Both the position numbers and the translations under genes were made by a program. The notes under the pieces were generated by a model, which ran no database searches, was not told the origin of the DNA, and saw nothing but the letters and a program-made list of their open reading frames with translations. This document shows, in pieces, positions 11,309-22,499 of a stretch of 64,000 bases of DNA. Location of the stretch: positions 244,543-308,542 of the forward strand of contig JALPQD010000627.1 of the NCBI GenBank assembly GCA_023101885.1. Reading direction: 5' to 3'. How positions within the stretch are numbered: position 1 is the first letter of the stretch; every line of letters starts with the position of its first letter. The stretch is from Typhlomys cinereus (lineage: Eukaryota; Chordata; Mammalia; Rodentia; Platacanthomyidae).

Positions 11309-11555
11309 TGGGGGTAGGGAGATGGTTCAGGGAATAAAGTCTTTGCCTCAAAAGCAAAAGGACCTGAATTTGGACCCCAGATTCCCACATAAAAATGCTA
11401 GGAGAATACAACAGAGGTCTGAACTTCTAGCCCTGGAAGGCAGAGCCTGGACCTCCCCGATCAAAACAATAAGGAGGTAGAGTATTCCAGGATATTTCCT
11501 GATGTCACCCTCAGGCCTACAAGGATACATAGACCACATACACTCAACTGTGGTC

Positions 11556-11596
<41 letters not shown>

Positions 11597-11660
11597 CACA
11601 CACAGTGAAAGAGAGAGAAAGAGTTAGAGAGAAAGATGAGAGAGAGAGATAGACAAGAGA
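11309..11660 (+). repeat. Older SINE with (CA)n and (GA)n tail
   Basis: The head 'gggggtagggagatggttca', a degenerate B box, 'gaacttctagccctggaagg' and 'tttcctgatgtcaccctcag' identify an old member of the window's tRNA-derived SINE lineage. A CA microsatellite (about 11559-11593) and a GA-rich stretch (11600-11660) follow. The 3' boundary within the purine tract is uncertain. Confidence 0.75.
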
Positions 11661-11861
11661 TGTAAAAAGTTTCAAAAGTGATTTAAGAATTTTTAAATTT
11701 TGGGAGTTGTTAATTATGGCATTTTTTGTTGGACTATGAGGAATATTAAAGTTAAGTTGAATGTATTTATTATATATTGTGGTCATAGACCTCTGGGAAC
11801 AATGTGTAGAAGATAATGATTGAAAATTGATATGTTCATTGGTAAAGTTTTCAGCACTTGG

Positions 11862-12125
11862 AGTTATGATATCTAGTGTTAGTTGTCAAAATGATGCAAC
11901 CAAGAATTACATAGGCTATTACCATATCTGGATATGCCTGTCTTAATTAAATTAATAGGCACAGAAAGACCCTCCTTGGTTGTAGGCAGAAGCATTCCAG
12001 CAGGGGAATAAAGCCAAATAACTCTCTGCTTCTTGCTGGGGTTGAGAAGTGACTAACTACTTCAAGTTCTTGCTGTTGTGACTTCCAAACTGAAAGGATT
12101 TAACCTGGAATTATGACTTAAAAAA
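11862..12125 (+). repeat. Decayed medium-length repeat (copy f)
   Basis: The stretch reads 'gttgtcaaaatgatgcaacc', 'ggcagaagcattccagcagg', 'ttctctgcttcttgctgggg'-like blocks and 'acttccaaactgaaagg'. This is the order of a common rodent medium-length repeat. Family and boundaries are not certain. Confidence 0.4.
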
Positions 12126-12361
12126 AAACCTTTGCACTTTAATTGGCTTATAGACTTTTGTATATATGAAAAATTAGTTTTAGAATATGCAAATATTATT
12201 TGGAACCAAAGATATGTAATAGTTTTTAGAATTTCATGAACACTAGAATTTTTTCACAAAAGCCTGAATGGTAGCTAAACTATTAAAGCTCATAAATGTG
12301 CAAGGATAGCTCTCTTCCATTATTCCACAACTTGATGTAGTATCTTAAAATTGCTTCATAA

Positions 12362-12573
12362 GGGGCTGGAGAGGTGGCTCAGGGTTAAGCCTCCGCCTTG
12401 CAGGAGGAAGGTTCTGAGTTCGGTTCCCAGATCCCACGTATAGACGCCAGGCCAAAGCGGGGGTGGCCTGCGCTTCTGGTCCTGGTAGGGCGGAGCCTGT
12501 GAATCCCGGGGCAGAAGGAGGTGGAGGCGTCCATGGTGGTTCGCGAATTCGTCCGTGGTTCTACACATATACA

Positions 12574-12613
<40 letters not shown>

Positions 12614-12682
12614 TACACACATGCGCGCGCATATACACACGCACATGTGCACAGTTGAATAAATAATAATAAAAAAATTTTA
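12362..12682 (+). repeat. Young tRNA-derived SINE with internal (CA)n, copy 3
   Basis: A full-length plus-strand copy. The A-box like 'tggctcagggtt' lies at 12375-12386 and the B-box like 'agttcggttcc' near 12418-12428. The body carries 'ctggtcctggtagggcggag', then 'gcgaattcgtccgtggttct', (CA)n, a CG-containing alternating stretch ('catgcgcgcgcatatac'), and the tail 'gttgaataaataataataaa'. A perfect 15-bp target duplication, 'aaaattgcttcataa', flanks it at 12347-12361 and 12683-12697. This is one of the best-preserved copies and a good reference for the family. Confidence 0.95.
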
Positions 12683-12699
12683 AAAATTGCTTCATAAAT

Positions 12700-13193
12700 T
12701 CTATCATTTAACCAATTATACTTTTACATTTTCAGAATGAAAACAACCTGAAACAAGCTCTATAAATAGAGACAAATAGCCATCACTAAAAATATAAATC
12801 CACAAATTACTGGGACATATTCCAGAAACTCAGTGTTTACTCACTGATTAAGTAACAAATACATGAGTGAGATGAAGAAAAAATCTGACAAAAAATCATG
12901 AATTTAATTTATTCATGATTAACTCCTCTAAAAAAAATAGGAATAAAATTAACCTTTCTAAATCTGGTAAAGTGCAACTACAAGACAATAAAACAAAAAT
13001 AACCCCAGTCATTAAACTTTGTAACTTTTCCTCTGAGATCAACGACATTTTCAGTGAAGACAGAATCATGGTTTAAAAGGACACAGGTTCAATTGGGTAC
13101 CTTTATGGGAAGCAACTTATCACTTAATTAATATGACATGTCAAAGTCATTTCTATGTATATCTAACACATAAATGTGAAATATAAATCAATA
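12700..13193. other. AT-rich sequence, no feature recognised
   Basis: No gene or repeat recognised. Confidence 0.4.
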
Positions 13194-13397
13194 AAAATTC
13201 CAAGATAACATTGGGAAATATTAATAGAAATTTGCCAGAGGCATTGTTTTTCTCTCAAAAAGAGAAAGAAGTACCCTACATGAACAAATTACATGAACAA
13301 AATTCCAAGATAACATTGGGAAATATTAATAGAAATTTGCCAGAGGCATTGTTTTTCTCTCAAAAAGAGAAAGAAGTACCCTACATGAACAAATTAC
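13194..13397. repeat. Perfect 99-bp direct duplication (period 105)
   Basis: Bases 13194-13292 and 13299-13397 are identical, separated by the 6-bp spacer 'atgaac', giving a period of 105 bp. Because 105 is divisible by three, an open frame (13211-13426, 71 codons) runs through both units and contains a repeated block of about 27-30 residues. There is no recognisable domain, and I read the frame as a consequence of the duplication rather than a gene. Zero divergence implies a very recent event, an assembly artefact, or homogenisation. Confidence 0.95.
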
Positions 13398-13639
13398 TAG
13401 TTAATTGGACATTGAAGCATATTTAGTCACTATAATGCATATTTAAAAAGTGAAGTTCCAAACCCTAATATTTGATATGCAGAGGCAGTCTAACATTTGA
13501 TATTCAAATTTTAATAGATAGTAAAATTTTTCCACATCTCCATGGTAAGTGTATGTTTCCCATGGCAACTCATTTACATTTGAATTCTTAACTTGTGTTA
13601 ATATTTAGAATGATTATGGCACCTTAAAGGGGTAGATGT

Positions 13640-14385
13640 TAGTTGACACTTTCAACCTTCCACCCTGTCTTTATGGTCGTACATTCTTTTTTGCTCCTCC
13701 CCCTTTCTGCAATATTTCCTGAACTTTGGAGGAAAGGCATAAATTTCTTATTTAGTATTGAACATCCATCCATCAGTTATTCTCAGCACCCTGTCCAGCC
13801 ATGAGTCTCTTAATTTAATACTGTTCACTGGAAGGCTATGCTTCTCTGATAAGGTTGAGAGTTACATTTGCCTGCAACTATCAATATTTTGAATACTGTC
13901 AAATGCTCTGTCAAATTTAACCAGGCAACCATATTTAGTCTCTACACTGGACCTTTAATGTCTCCCATTACAAGGTATTGACCAGGCTTACAGTACCAGG
14001 CATGGATTCACTCCTGCAGAGTAGTCCTCAGAACTGATCAAAAGGCAGTTTGTTAACTCTGTAACAGGAGTGTCTATTGCACAAGAGACTGGAAAGTTGC
14101 CTTTGTAGATCACAGAATTCACAACTGGGTTTCACCATTAATGCTTTTCTTCCCCAGCAGCTCGATGAACACACTTCATGACATAAAGCTGCAAAGCAAT
14201 GAAGAAGGTTCCAGTGAATTTCTGTCTTGATTTTCCTAATTCATGAAACCAAGCTGTTGATCTCAATAGTAAGAACATTTCAAATAGTTCTGGTGGGCAA
14301 CCAAGAGTAATGGCAGCAATGTATGTTGTTTTTAGTTCTTCTTGTGACTCCTCAACCAATTCATATGCTGATGCTCAACAACTGG
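13640..14385 (-). other. Decayed sequence with protein-like minus frame, origin unknown
   Basis: On the minus strand a frame at 14138-14359, read from a TTG codon, has a varied, protein-like composition without low-complexity bias (residues such as 'TLGCPPELFEMFLLLRS'). The same frame continues with interspersed stops towards about 13640. I could not recognise a family. It may be a decayed processed pseudogene or a fragment of an old repeat read by chance; some blocks ('gctgctggggaagaaaagca', 'tattgcagaaagggggagga') loosely resemble rodent L1 3'UTR sequence. Confidence 0.25.
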
Positions 14386-14509
14386 CATTGTCATAGTTTA
14401 CTAAAAATTCTTGACTCCTAGGACCAATTTTTATCAGGTAGAAAAAATATCTCATTTAAAATCCTTTATTATTATAAATTATATTTTAAATTTTCATTGT
14501 AGAATTATA

Positions 14510-14970
14510 GGTCTCCATATTGTATTTTGTAAGCCTGTTTTTTTGTAAACACCCCCTCACGCTTCTTTGGCTCCCTTATCCTCCTGGACTTTTCCCTATG
14601 CTGACTTTCCACCCCTGTCTATTTGCATATTAACTGCAGTCTACTATCCACATTTCCTTAAGTCATTCCTTTCCCAGTAAACTCCTTCTAGATTTCAGGA
14701 TTCTACAGTAACTCTATATTGAATATACAAAATTAGAGATTCAAAACAAGGATTTATTTATGAGTAAAAGAATGTGTGTCTGAATTTTTGTATAGATTAC
14801 TTCAATTAGTTTTTCAGTTCTATCCACTTACCTGCAAATTTTATGATTTTGTTGTCATTTTTCAGATGAATAATATCTCATCGTTTATGTTTATCACAAT
14901 TATATTATCCATTAATCAGCTGAAGGACATTTAAACTGATTCCACTTCCTAGTTATTGCACATAAAACAG
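14510..14970 (-). mobile_element. Ancient L1 fragment
   Basis: The plus strand contains 'attatccattaatcagctga', 'aggacatttaaactgattcc' and 'acttcctagttattg'. This is the reverse-complement signature of the L1 ORF2 3' end (compare 'tccactcaactgttggacatttaggttgattcc' at about 17750 in L1-A). Sequence on the low-coordinate side is pyrimidine-rich and may be its 3'UTR. Decay is heavy and no frame is preserved. Confidence 0.5.
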
Positions 14971-15066
14971 AAACACACAGTGGATTTTAAATAGCATTTG
15001 TTATGACTTGGAATATTCAACACTTAATACTAAGTAAAGAATAAGCAAAAGATTTCCATTGCATAA

Positions 15067-15376
15067 TTTTTTTATTATTTATTCAATTGTGCATGTGTGC
15101 ACGTGTGCATGTGTGTATGAATGTGTGTGTGTGTGTGCGTGTGTGTGTGTGTGCATGTGTGTGTGTAGACCACGGAGGAATTCGGGAATCACCATGGACT
15201 CCCTCCACCTCCTCCTTGTTTACTCTGCTCCCAGATTCACAGGCTCCGCCCTATCAGGACCGGAAAAGTAGGCCGCCCCGCTTCCACCGGCGTCTATATG
15301 TAGGGTCTAGGATCAGAACTCAGGACCTTCTGCCTGCAAGACAGAGGCTTAACCCCTGAGCTACCTCTCCAGCCCC
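15067..15376 (-). repeat. Young tRNA-derived SINE with internal (TG/CA)n, copy 4
   Basis: Minus-strand copy with the complete family order: tail 'ttattatttattcaattgtg', (TG)n with interruptions, 'gaattcgggaatcaccatgg', body, and the complement of the 'ggggctggagaggtagctca' head. It is flanked by a 12-bp duplication, 'tccattgcataa', at 15055-15066 and 15377-15388. Confidence 0.93.
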
Positions 15377-15389
15377 TCCATTGCATAAA

Positions 15390-15770
15390 TTTAAAAATGG
15401 AAAATCATATTCTTTATTTTCCTTCATATTCTTTTTGTTGTTTGGAAATTAACATGAGTAAAATGAATTTATGTCATATTTTATCCTTTATTATCCAATC
15501 TCATTGATCATCTTTTTCTCACTCTAAGTCTTTTTATTGCCAACAATCTTCCATCTACTCTGTCAAAATTTATGTGTGGACTGCTTTCTTCCATCGGAAC
15601 CACACGCACTAACCTATATCTGATACTTGCTAGAATGTTACTGATATGTCAGTGGGTATGTCACTTGAGGAAAGTACTCCCCTACCATAATTCTCCTATC
15701 CTTACTAGATATTTGATAGACTTTTGGGGAGCCACTATACCTCTTAAGGTCTTGCTGAATTTTTGAAGAT
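15390..15770. other. AT-rich sequence, no feature recognised
   Basis: No gene or repeat recognised. Confidence 0.4.
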
Positions 15771-15871
15771 CTTATCTTGAGCAGATCTGTGGAAGCAGAC
15801 CAAGTTAAGAGAATTCATGGGCACAGCGGTCCTAGTCCTGTAGTGTCCAGAAGACACTATGAGGCAGCATC

Positions 15872-15925
15872 TCCCCCCCCCACCCCCAAGGACTCTGGTA
15901 TTCTTTTTTTTTTTTTTTTTTTGAT
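15872..15925. repeat. C-run and T-run low-complexity tract
   Basis: A poly-C stretch ('cccccccccacccccaagg') is followed by a run of about 20 T. This may be the reverse of an A-tail of an insertion, whose body I could not identify. Confidence 0.7.
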
Positions 15926-16009
15926 TCCACTATCTTATTTGTTTTATTTTTATTTATTTATTTATTTTATTGATTCAAGCTCTTCTAAAATAACTGTAGT
16001 ACACTGAAG

Positions 16010-16440
16010 AGCTCAAAAGAGCCAAGGCTTCAGTCCCTGACTGTGATGCTCCCAAGCTGGTTGGATTTACAAGGCACAGCTCTGGGGTTGTGCAGGATGG
16101 AGACAGTTAGACACCAGGGCTCTTACCTATAATGGATAAGTCCCTTGATGGTTCCTGATGTAGCATCGTTCTTAGTTTCAATAGATGGTGAGACACAGGA
16201 AGAAAGAGTAGTTGGGAGAATATCGCTGGGACATTTCCCAGGGGTCCCACTTGCTCCAGACACTTCCTACATCTCTGCTTCTTGCCCGCAGTAGTAAGAG
16301 CTGCTGTGCCAAGCCACATTCTTCCTTCCCTCACCGACCTCGTCCTTAGAAACCTGTGAGCTAAAGTAAATCTTTCTTCTTCAAATCATTTCCTAGGATA
16401 TTTTGGTCATAGCCACGGAAAAGCAAATAACACACAGTCC
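16010..16440 (+). repeat. Decayed medium-length repeat (copy g)
   Basis: The terminal blocks 'gtgagctaaagtaaatcttt', 'ttctagg'-like spacing and 'ttttggtcatagccacggaa' resemble the 3' end of common rodent medium repeats ('agctaaataaacctttc...ttggtcatagtgttttatcacagc'). The 5' extent is uncertain. The minus-strand frame at 16107-16334 has no recognisable domain. Confidence 0.4.
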
Positions 16441-16554
16441 TAAGGAAGGACAAAATCTTACACCTCAACCCAAAGGCAAACACATTGAGAAATTTTCTTT
16501 TTTTTTATATAATACATTTTTATTATTATTTCAGCTCATACAAACTTAATAGGT

Positions 16555-16650
16555 AACCAGTTCCCTCCCTCCCTCCTCCTGCCCCCTGAACCCCCTGCTC
16601 CCCCTTCCCTCAACCCTCCTGCCCCATCCCCCCGTGCCTCCGGCCCGGAT
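16555..16650 (-). repeat. L1 3'UTR polypurine tract
   Basis: On the minus strand this is a G/A-rich tract with repeated GGG runs (plus strand 'ccctccctccctcctcctgc'). Rodent L1 3'UTRs characteristically carry such a tract and it can potentially fold as a G-quadruplex. Equivalent tracts occur in the other L1 3' ends of this window. Confidence 0.85.
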
Positions 16651-17213
16651 TCCCAGAGTCCTTTCTTGTGCATGCCTAACTCTCCTCTGGGCCCTCCTCT
16701 CCGATGACATACAAGGACCCAGTGGCATTTCCCTGAACTCCTTCCTGTGTTCCCCTTAAGCATAGGAACACTACTGTGGCTGTCAATCCCTTGCCTCCAA
16801 GGATCTTGGTGCCTTTAGCAGATGCTAGACTTTGTGAGGTCAATAGTGTGTTGGACATTGCGCCGGGCATACAGTTTCCAATTATGATTGCTTTGGCCTT
16901 AACTTGTGTGGAGTATCTTGCAAATAATTGCTCCTCCATTCCTTATGCTCTTACACTCTTACCGCCCCCTCTTCCACAAATGTCCCTGAGCTTCAGGATG
17001 GGGAGAGATTAGTCTGGCCTAGTTCTAGGTGGTTGATATAGAGTCTCTGAAGTTCTGGATAGTGGTTCATTGATTTTCTTTTGCAGTTTTGTTGCTCCTG
17101 TAATGCCCTTCACTCCATCGTGAAGGGCACTGTATGTCACCCCCTGGCCAGAGACAGAAAGCTGTTAAACTGGAGTCTTATTATAAGAGCACATTCAAGG
17201 GTAGATGTAATAC

Positions 17214-17248
17214 TTATACCCAAAATTGGAATCGCAGGGTCATATGGC
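17214..17248 (-). repeat. ORF2-derived patch inside L1-A 3'UTR
   Basis: The 35 bases here match, in the same orientation, bases 17862-17896 of ORF2 in the same element with four differences ('ttatacccaa' followed by 'tggaatcgcagggtcatatg'). L1-F carries the same patch at the equivalent place (56748-56782). The 3'UTRs of L1-B, L1-C and L1-E have unrelated sequence there ('gtgagggaggggtc' type). It marks an L1 subfamily that acquired an internal duplication. Confidence 0.85.
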
Positions 17249-17572
17249 CTTTGGCAATGGGAGGGGTCAATCACCCGTTTGCAAAATGGTTACTTTTTAA
17301 TCTGCCGGACTATATGCCCTCCCCTTCTGGTGAGTTCATACTCCCTTAGTTGTAAATGATCAGGAACGAATTGTGAACTTAACTAGGTGTCACATTACTT
17401 TCTTGCAGTCCTTTATGGAGGCCTATTTTCTCTACTGTAACATGGTCACTTCTATCCTTGTTTCTGGTGTGGCCCTCCAACCCCATCCCTCTTGTTCATA
17501 ATCCTTGCAATTACTGTAGGTAATACATAGATTTACCTATGAGTGTCTCAAGATGGGCTGGGTGGGTTTGGT

Positions 17573-20500
17573 ATTAGGAGCCACCTATTAGGGAGTACAT
17601 ACGGCACTTAATTATCTGGGTCTGAGATACTTCACTTAATATAATTGTTTCTAATGACATCCATTTCCCAGCAAATTCAAGTAATTCATCATTTTTGATG
17701 GCTGAGTAGTAAGTACTTCATTGTATAGATGTACCACAGTTTCCTTATCCACTCAACTGTTGGACATTTAGGTTGATTCCATGACTTTGCTATTGTAAAC
17801 AGTGCTACTATGAACATGGTCGTGCTTGTGCTATCGAGGTGAACCTCTGCTGTATGGGGGGTTATACCCAAGAGTGGAATCGTGGGGTCATATGGCATTT
17901 CAATCTTTAATTTCTTTAAGAATCTCCAGACGGCTCGCCAGAGTGGCTGTATGAGCCTACACTCACACCAGCAATGTAGGAGAGTTACCCTCTCTCCACA
18001 TCCTCTCCAGCATTTGTCGTTGTTTGTATTGTGGATTTTTGCCATCCTGACCGGGGTGAGATGATATCTCAGGGAAGATGGCTAAAGAAGTGGAGCATTT
18101 TTTAAGATATTTGTTAGACATTTTAATTTCATCTCTGGTAAAATTTCTTTTAAGTTCCAGGGCCCATTTTTTAATTGGGCCAGTGGTTTCCTTGATGTTT
18201 AGTTTTCTAAGTTCTTTGTGCACTCTGGACAGTAGAGCTCTATCAGATATGTGGTTAGTGAATATTTTTTCACATTCTGTGGGTTTCCTTTGAGCTCGTG
18301 TGACAATCTCTTTATCGGAACAGAAGCTCTTTAATTTCACAAGATCCCAACTTTTGAGAGTTGGTAGCAGTGACTGTGCCATTGGAGGTCTGTTTACGAA
18401 ATGTTGGCCTAGCCCAATCAGCACGAGGGAGGTCCCTATCCTATCAACTATGGTTTTTATAGTCTCTGGCCTTATATCAAGATCCTTGATCCATTTGGAA
18501 AAAGTCTTGTACATGGTGACAAGTACGGGTCCAGCTTTAATCTTCTGCATGTGGAGATCCAGTTTTGCCAGCACCATTTGTTGAAGATGCTGTTCTTTTT
18601 CCATTGAAATCTTTGGGCCCCTTTGTCAAAGACCAAATGGCGGTAATTTTGTGGGCTTATATCTGGGTCTTCAATCCTTATCCATTGATCTGTGTGTCTA
18701 TTTTGGAGCCAGTACCAGGCTGTTTTTATAACTATGTATTTGTAATATAGACTAAGGTTCGGTATGGTAATACCTTCTTCAGTGTTTTTGTTACTCAGGA
18801 TTGTCTTTGCTATCCTGGGTCTTTTGTGCCTCCATATGAATTTTGAGATTATTTGGTCAACTTCTTTAAAGAATTGCTTTGGGATTTTAATTGGTATAGC
18901 ATTGAATTTGTATATTGCCTTTGGTAGGATGGTCTTTTTTACGATGTTGATTCTGCCAATCCAGGAACAGGGGAGGTCTTTCCACCTTCTGGTGTCTTCT
19001 GCAATTTCTTTCTTTAGGGCTTTAAAGTTTTCATTGTAAAGGTCTTTTACCTCCTTGGTTAGGTTTACACAAAGGTATTTCATTTTTTAGGGGCTATAGT
19101 GAATGGGATGGTTTCTCTCAAGGCTTTTTCGCTTCTTTCAGTCTGGGCATATAGGAAGGCCTCTGATTTTTGGACATTTATTTTGTATCCTGCCACCGGG
19201 CTGAACTTCTCAATTAGTTCCAGGAGCTCCCTGGTGGAGTTTTTTGGGATCACTCAGGTATAAGATCATGTCATCTGCAAATAGGGATAGTTTGACTTCT
19301 TCCTTGCCGATTTAAATCCCTCTTATGTCCCTTTCTTGTCTTATGGCTTTAGCTAAGACTTCAAGTACAATATTGAATAGAAGTGGTGAGAGTGGACAGC
19401 CTTGTCTAGTTCCTGATCGAAGTGGGAATGCTTCCAATTGTTCCCCATTGAGCATAATCTTTGCTTTGGGCTTGTTGTATACAGCTTTATTATATTGATA
19501 AAGGTTCCTGCCATTCCTACTGTCTCTAGTGTTTTCATCATAAAAGGCTGTTGGATCTTGTCAAAAGCTTTTTCTGCATCTATTGAGAGTATAATGTAGT
19601 CTTGGACTTTGGACTGGTTTACATGATGAATTACATTTATTGACTTGCGTATGTTGAACCATCCTTGTGTGCCGGGGATGAAGCCTACTTGGTCCCCATG
19701 AATAATCTTTTTAATATGATTTGAATCCGATTTTCTAAAACTTTGTTGAGAATCTTTGCGTCTTTGTTCATCAGAGAGATCGCCATATAGTTTTCTTTTT
19801 TAAGTGAGTCTTTATTCGGTTTTGGGATTAAAACGATATTAGCTTCATAGAAGGAATTTGGTAGTGTTCCTTCCTTTGCTATTTGATGGAACAGTTTAAG
19901 GAGTATTGTTATTATTAACTCCTTAAATGTCTGGTAGAACTCTGTGCTGAATCCATCTGGTCCAGGACATTTTTTGGTGGGAAGATTCAAGATTACTTCC
20001 TCAATTTCCTTATATGTTATAGGACTATTTAAATAATTCACAACTTACTGATTCAATTTAGGTAAGTTGTGTTTACTTAGAAATTCATCCATCTCTTTTG
20101 TGTTGTCAAACTTCACTGAGTATAAGTTTTTGAAATATGATGTTATAATTCTCTGGATTTCTTGAGTATCAGTAGTGATAACTCCATGTTCATTTCTGAT
20201 TTTGTTAATTTGGGTTTTCTCTCTCCTGCTTTTGGTTAATTTAGCTAGGGGTGTATCAATTTTATTGATTTTTTCAAAGAGCCAGCTTTTTGACTGGTTG
20301 ATTGTTTCTATCGTTTTCTTAATCTCGATTTCAGATATTTCTCCCCTTATTTTGCTAATCTCCTGTTTTCTACTACTTTTGGGATCAGATTGCTCTAGTT
20401 TCTCTAAAGCTTTAAGATGCATTGTTAAGTTGTTTATTTCTGATATTTCCATTTTTTTGATGTAGGTATTAAGAGCTAGAACTTACCTCTTAGAACAGCT

Positions 20501-21345
20501 TTCATTGTGTCCCAGAGATTTTGGTAAGTTGTATTTTCATTATCATTCACTTTCAGGAAATCTTGAATTTCCTTTTTAATTTCTTCCTGAATCCAGTTCT
20601 CATTCAGCATCATATTGTTAAGTGTCCAGGAGTTAGTGTATTTTCTCTTGTTTGATGTGTTGTGGATGTCCAGCTTTAGGCCGTGGTGGTCTGATAGGGC
20701 ACAGGTTAGAATTTCAACTTTTTTGTATATGTGTAGATTCGTTTTGTGGCCCAATATGTGATCTATTTTGGAGAAAGTTCCGTGTGCTGCTGAGAAATAT
20801 GTATATTCTTTGGTATGTGGGTGAAAAGTTCAATAGAGATCTATAAGGTCCATTTCTTTCAGGGTTTGATTAAGTTCCAAAGTGTCTCTGTTAAGCTTTT
20901 GACCTGTTGATCTATCCCATGTTGAGAGGGCGGTGTTGAAATCCCCAAGAATTATGGTTTGGGGGTGGATTTCTTGCTTTAGACGCTGTAGGGTTTTCTT
21001 AATGAATGTGGAGGGGCCCGTATTGGGTGCATATATGTTCAGTATTGTGAAGTCTTCCTGGTGAATTGTACCTGTGACTAAAATGTAGTATCCATCTGTG
21101 TCTCTTATAATTTTCTTTTGTTTGAAGTCCACTTTGTCTGATAGCATAATGGCTACCCCTGCTTGTTTTCTGCTTCCATTTGCTTGTAGAATTGTTGACC
21201 AGCCTTTTATTTTTAGAGCGGGCCTATCTTTTGCGGTGATATGTGTTTCCTACAGGCAGCAGATTGATGAATTGTGATTTTTAATCCAAGTTTGTAATCT
21301 GTGTCTCTTGATCGGTGAATTAATTCCATTAACATTTAGTGTTAT
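17573..21345 (-). pseudogene. L1 ORF2 (endonuclease/reverse transcriptase), broken
   Basis: Pieces in several frames together cover ORF2. The endonuclease N-terminus near 21250-21345 reads 'ITLNVNGINSPIKRH', with a stop in place of Gln before 'ETHI'. Later come 'ILGDFNTA' and '[12 protein letters not shown]' (endonuclease catalytic motifs). The RT domain includes '[15 protein letters not shown]', and the active-site FADD is encoded at 19270-19281. The C-terminal CX3CX7HX4C motif lies in the 17689-18045 piece ('[13 protein letters not shown]' then 'C'). The product would cut DNA and prime cDNA synthesis on nicked targets. Multiple frameshifts and stops, including one between RT blocks near 19350-19680, rule out a functional protein. 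No ORF2 start codon is obvious. Confidence 0.93.
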
Positions 21346-21394
21346 AATGGAGAAACTATTTTTAATTCCAGATATTTATTATGTTTAGTAGTTT

Positions 21395-22489
21395 TTATAA
21401 GTATATTGCTTCGCTTTTAATGGTGGTATACTTGCCTTCTGTTCTCCTGGATATGCCTGTTTTTTCTTCACGCTTGAGTATCATTTCTAGCATTTTTTGA
21501 AGGCCTGGTTTGGTGGACATGTATCCCTTCAAGTTGTCTTTGTGCTGGAAGATTTTTCTTTCTCCCTTGATCATGATGGATAGTTTTGCAGGGTAATCCA
21601 GCCTAGGTTGACATTTTTGCTCATTCAATACTTGAAGTATGTCTCTCCAAGATCTTCTTGCTTTTACTGTTTCGACTGAGAAGTCATTTGTTATTTTAAT
21701 AGGTTTACCTTTAAAAGTGACTTGTTTTTTCTCCCTTGAAGCTCTCAGCACCAGTTGTTTATCTTGAATGTAGAGTGTTTTAACTATTATTTGCCATGGT
21801 GTGCTTCTGTTTTGGTCGTATCTGTTTGGGGTGCGGAACGCCTCTTGTATATGGATGGGCCTCTCTTATTTTAGATGAGGAAAGTTTTCCTTGATGATCA
21901 TTTGAAAAATTTCCTCAGGGGTGGTATTTTGAGATTCTTGCTCTGGTATTCCATGAATACGCATGTTAGGCTTCTTCAGGGTGTCCCATATCTCTTGGAT
22001 ATTTCTCTCAAGTATCTTTTTGGCTTTAACAACCTCTTCCATTGAGCTGGTTAGTACTCCCACTTTATCTTCAAGGTCTGAAATTCTGTTTTCTGCTTCC
22101 TTAGTTCTGTTGATAAGACTCTCTGTGGAGTTCTGCATTGAAGATAACTTGTCTTGTGGCTCAGTTTTAAACTCTGTTTGAGTCTGTTTTAACTGCTCTA
22201 TGCCAGTTTTTGTTTCTTGCACTGTTTTCCTCAACTCCTCCAAATGTCTGTTGTGTTCCTCTTCAAAGCGATTGATTCGATTATGTAATTCCTCCCTGAT
22301 TTCCTCTTTCATAGTATTGAACATGATAATGATCATATTTTGAAAGTCGTTATCCTGGTTGAGGCTTTCTTGGCCTTTTTCCATGGGTTTGTTCTGGTTG
22401 GAGTCTAACATTATGGGATTAATTTCTTCAGTGGGAAATTTGTTTACTTGAGTGTTGCTTCTCATGGATTTGCACTTTGACTTTGGCAT
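21395..22489 (-). pseudogene. L1 ORF1 (RNA-binding coiled-coil protein), broken
   Basis: The 207-codon piece at 21866-22489 starts with ATG at the expected place downstream of the GC-rich 5'UTR. It shows a polar N-terminus, a long heptad-like coiled coil (residues about 60-165, 'NRINRFEEEHNRHLEELRK') and the start of the RNA-recognition domain ('MRIHGIPE'). A stop near 21863 interrupts it. A second piece at 21395-21751 carries the C-terminal domain ('SWRDILQVL', 'YPAKLSIMIKGERKIF'). ORF1p normally trimerises and coats L1 RNA. The two pieces are in different frames, so the gene is defective. Confidence 0.92.
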
Positions 22490-22499
22490 TGTCGTTTTA

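Noticed and set aside
13211..13426. Small protein with an internal repeat
   Set aside because: The repeat is explained by a 105-bp period DNA duplication; there is no domain, no homologue that I recognise, and AT-rich non-coding surroundings.
16536..16939. Gly/Arg-rich frames in L1 3'UTRs (also 3782-4033, 26490-26918, 39177-39482, 54349-54645, 56065-56404)
   Set aside because: These run through the purine-rich 3'UTR tract, which is non-coding in L1.
17882..19039. Plus-strand open frames across L1-A (for example 18300-18584, 18764-19039)
   Set aside because: They lie antisense to well-supported L1 ORF2 sequence; their hydrophobic composition is the mirror of the ORF2 coding strand. The same antisense frames recur in L1-B and L1-C.
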